A stretch of 64,000 bases of DNA from positions 310,001 to 374,000 of the forward strand of contig VXNM01000010.1 in NCBI GenBank assembly GCA_009840545.1, written 5' to 3'. Positions 63,566 to 64,000 of the stretch are shown in pieces. This DNA is from Gammaproteobacteria bacterium. Its GTDB lineage: Bacteria > Pseudomonadota > Gammaproteobacteria > Pseudomonadales > Azotimanducaceae. The position numbers were made by a program, and so were the translations under genes. How positions within the stretch are numbered: the stretch's first letter is position 1; the number at the start of each line of letters is the position of its first letter. The notes below the pieces were generated by a model, which saw only the letters and a program-made list of their open reading frames with translations, did not search any database and was not told where the DNA came from.

Positions 63566-64000
63566 CTAACGGGATTGTACCATTTTCTTCAGCCAGTACT
63601 CTGCTCTTCGCTTCGAAGCTTTCGCCAGCATGTAGGTGATCGGCATCATAAAAGGAAGAATCAATAAAGCCCGACTCTTCATAGCAAGAACAGTGAAGTC
63701 AACGTCTCGATCAATAAGTGCACCGCGAATTTCCTCATAGACACCAGGCAATATGCACAACACAGTCACCAGCGGTAAGAAAATGGTTATAACGATTGGT
63801 TTGTAGGGCCAATTCTGAAAGCTAGCTTGGGTCATTGAAATGTACTTTTGCACGCTATTTCTCTTTCTCTGATACCGCAGGCTGAATTCACTTCCTAGAA
63901 AGCCACCAATCAGACCGAAGGTAAATACCATCCAAATAGAAAGTGTCTCGCCATCAAAAATGCCCACTGTCGTGCCAGACAATACAATATCTAGGATCAT
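63566..64000 (-). CDS. Small four-helix membrane protein, paralogue C (5' truncated by window edge)
   Basis: The visible 144 residues include SLRYQRKRNSVQKYISM and AMKSRALLILPFMMPITYML, the same core as the 62056-62568 product, with a C-terminal tail KKMVQSR. The start lies outside the window or close to its edge. Function unknown. Confidence 0.55.
   Translation of the reverse strand: MILDIVLSGTTVGIFDGETLSIWMVFTFGLIGGFLGSEFSLRYQRKRNSVQKYISMTQASFQNWPYKPIVITIFLPLVTVLCILPGVYEEIRGALIDRDVDFTVLAMKSRALLILPFMMPITYMLAKASKRRAEYWLKKMVQSR

Noticed and set aside
63267-63566. A 99-residue minus-strand frame between paralogues B and C
   Set aside because: It lacks the family core, has no ribosome-binding site and is of non-coding character.

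Overview
The window reads as a chromosomal segment of a Gram-negative proteobacterium, most likely an uncultured gammaproteobacterium. A TonB-dependent receptor, lipoprotein and outer-membrane barrel genes, a three-component TRAP transporter, an RND-type permease and a three-subunit proton-translocating transhydrogenase all fit that. The taxonomic guess is inference, because no rRNA or ribosomal gene is present. Base composition looks close to half GC by eye. GTG and TTG starts are common. Gene order alternates between compact metabolic operons and loose accessory stretches.

Layout. 1-4.7 kb: the end of a VOC/glyoxalase gene, then a glutaredoxin-DinB fusion whose first redox cysteine is an in-frame TGA (a selenocysteine candidate), a small amidase, a secreted alpha/beta hydrolase, a Yip1-like membrane protein and a barrel-like secreted protein. 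5.4-13.3 kb: a PhyH dioxygenase, an SMP-30 lactonase, an MFS carrier, a TonB receptor and an ABC exporter, together resembling an uptake/catabolism/export island. 13.3-20.5 kb: an alpha/beta hydrolase, a TRAP operon of the 2-oxo-acid type, and a stress or toxin module of two ImmA/IrrE regulators plus a DUF4411 PIN-like protein. 20.8-33.7 kb: pntAA-pntAB-pntB, a GPH symporter, then a tight run of a glutamate-synthase-like FMN protein, a nitroreductase, CoxG and a CoxS-CoxL-CoxM molybdenum hydroxylase, a quinone oxidoreductase and an enoyl-CoA hydratase. These last genes look like one catabolic operon for an unidentified substrate.

34-64 kb is accessory in character. It holds three paralogues of an unrecognised helical-repeat family, a tRNA-Gly(CCC), an alcohol dehydrogenase and AlkB. 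A 1602-residue protein fuses a complete RND permease to an ABC ATPase whose nucleotide-binding domain is split by extra membrane helices, and it is translationally coupled to an ABC-2 permease. Beyond it lie a PuuD-like membrane protein, a coiled-coil protein, an acyltransferase, a MORN-repeat lipoprotein, a huge ABC-2 permease with a degenerate M1-peptidase-like ectodomain and a golvesin-like tail, an ARPP-1 protein, a HipBA-like pair with a substituted kinase motif, and three paralogous small membrane proteins at the right edge.

Decay marks cluster at 46.8-47.0 kb (IS110 remnant) and 53-55.1 kb (AbiEii pseudogene, IS21 and IS256 scraps, and an inverted pair of 59-bp repeats). The most unusual items are the RND-ABC split-NBD fusion, the candidate selenoprotein, the three-member solenoid family and the altered HipA.
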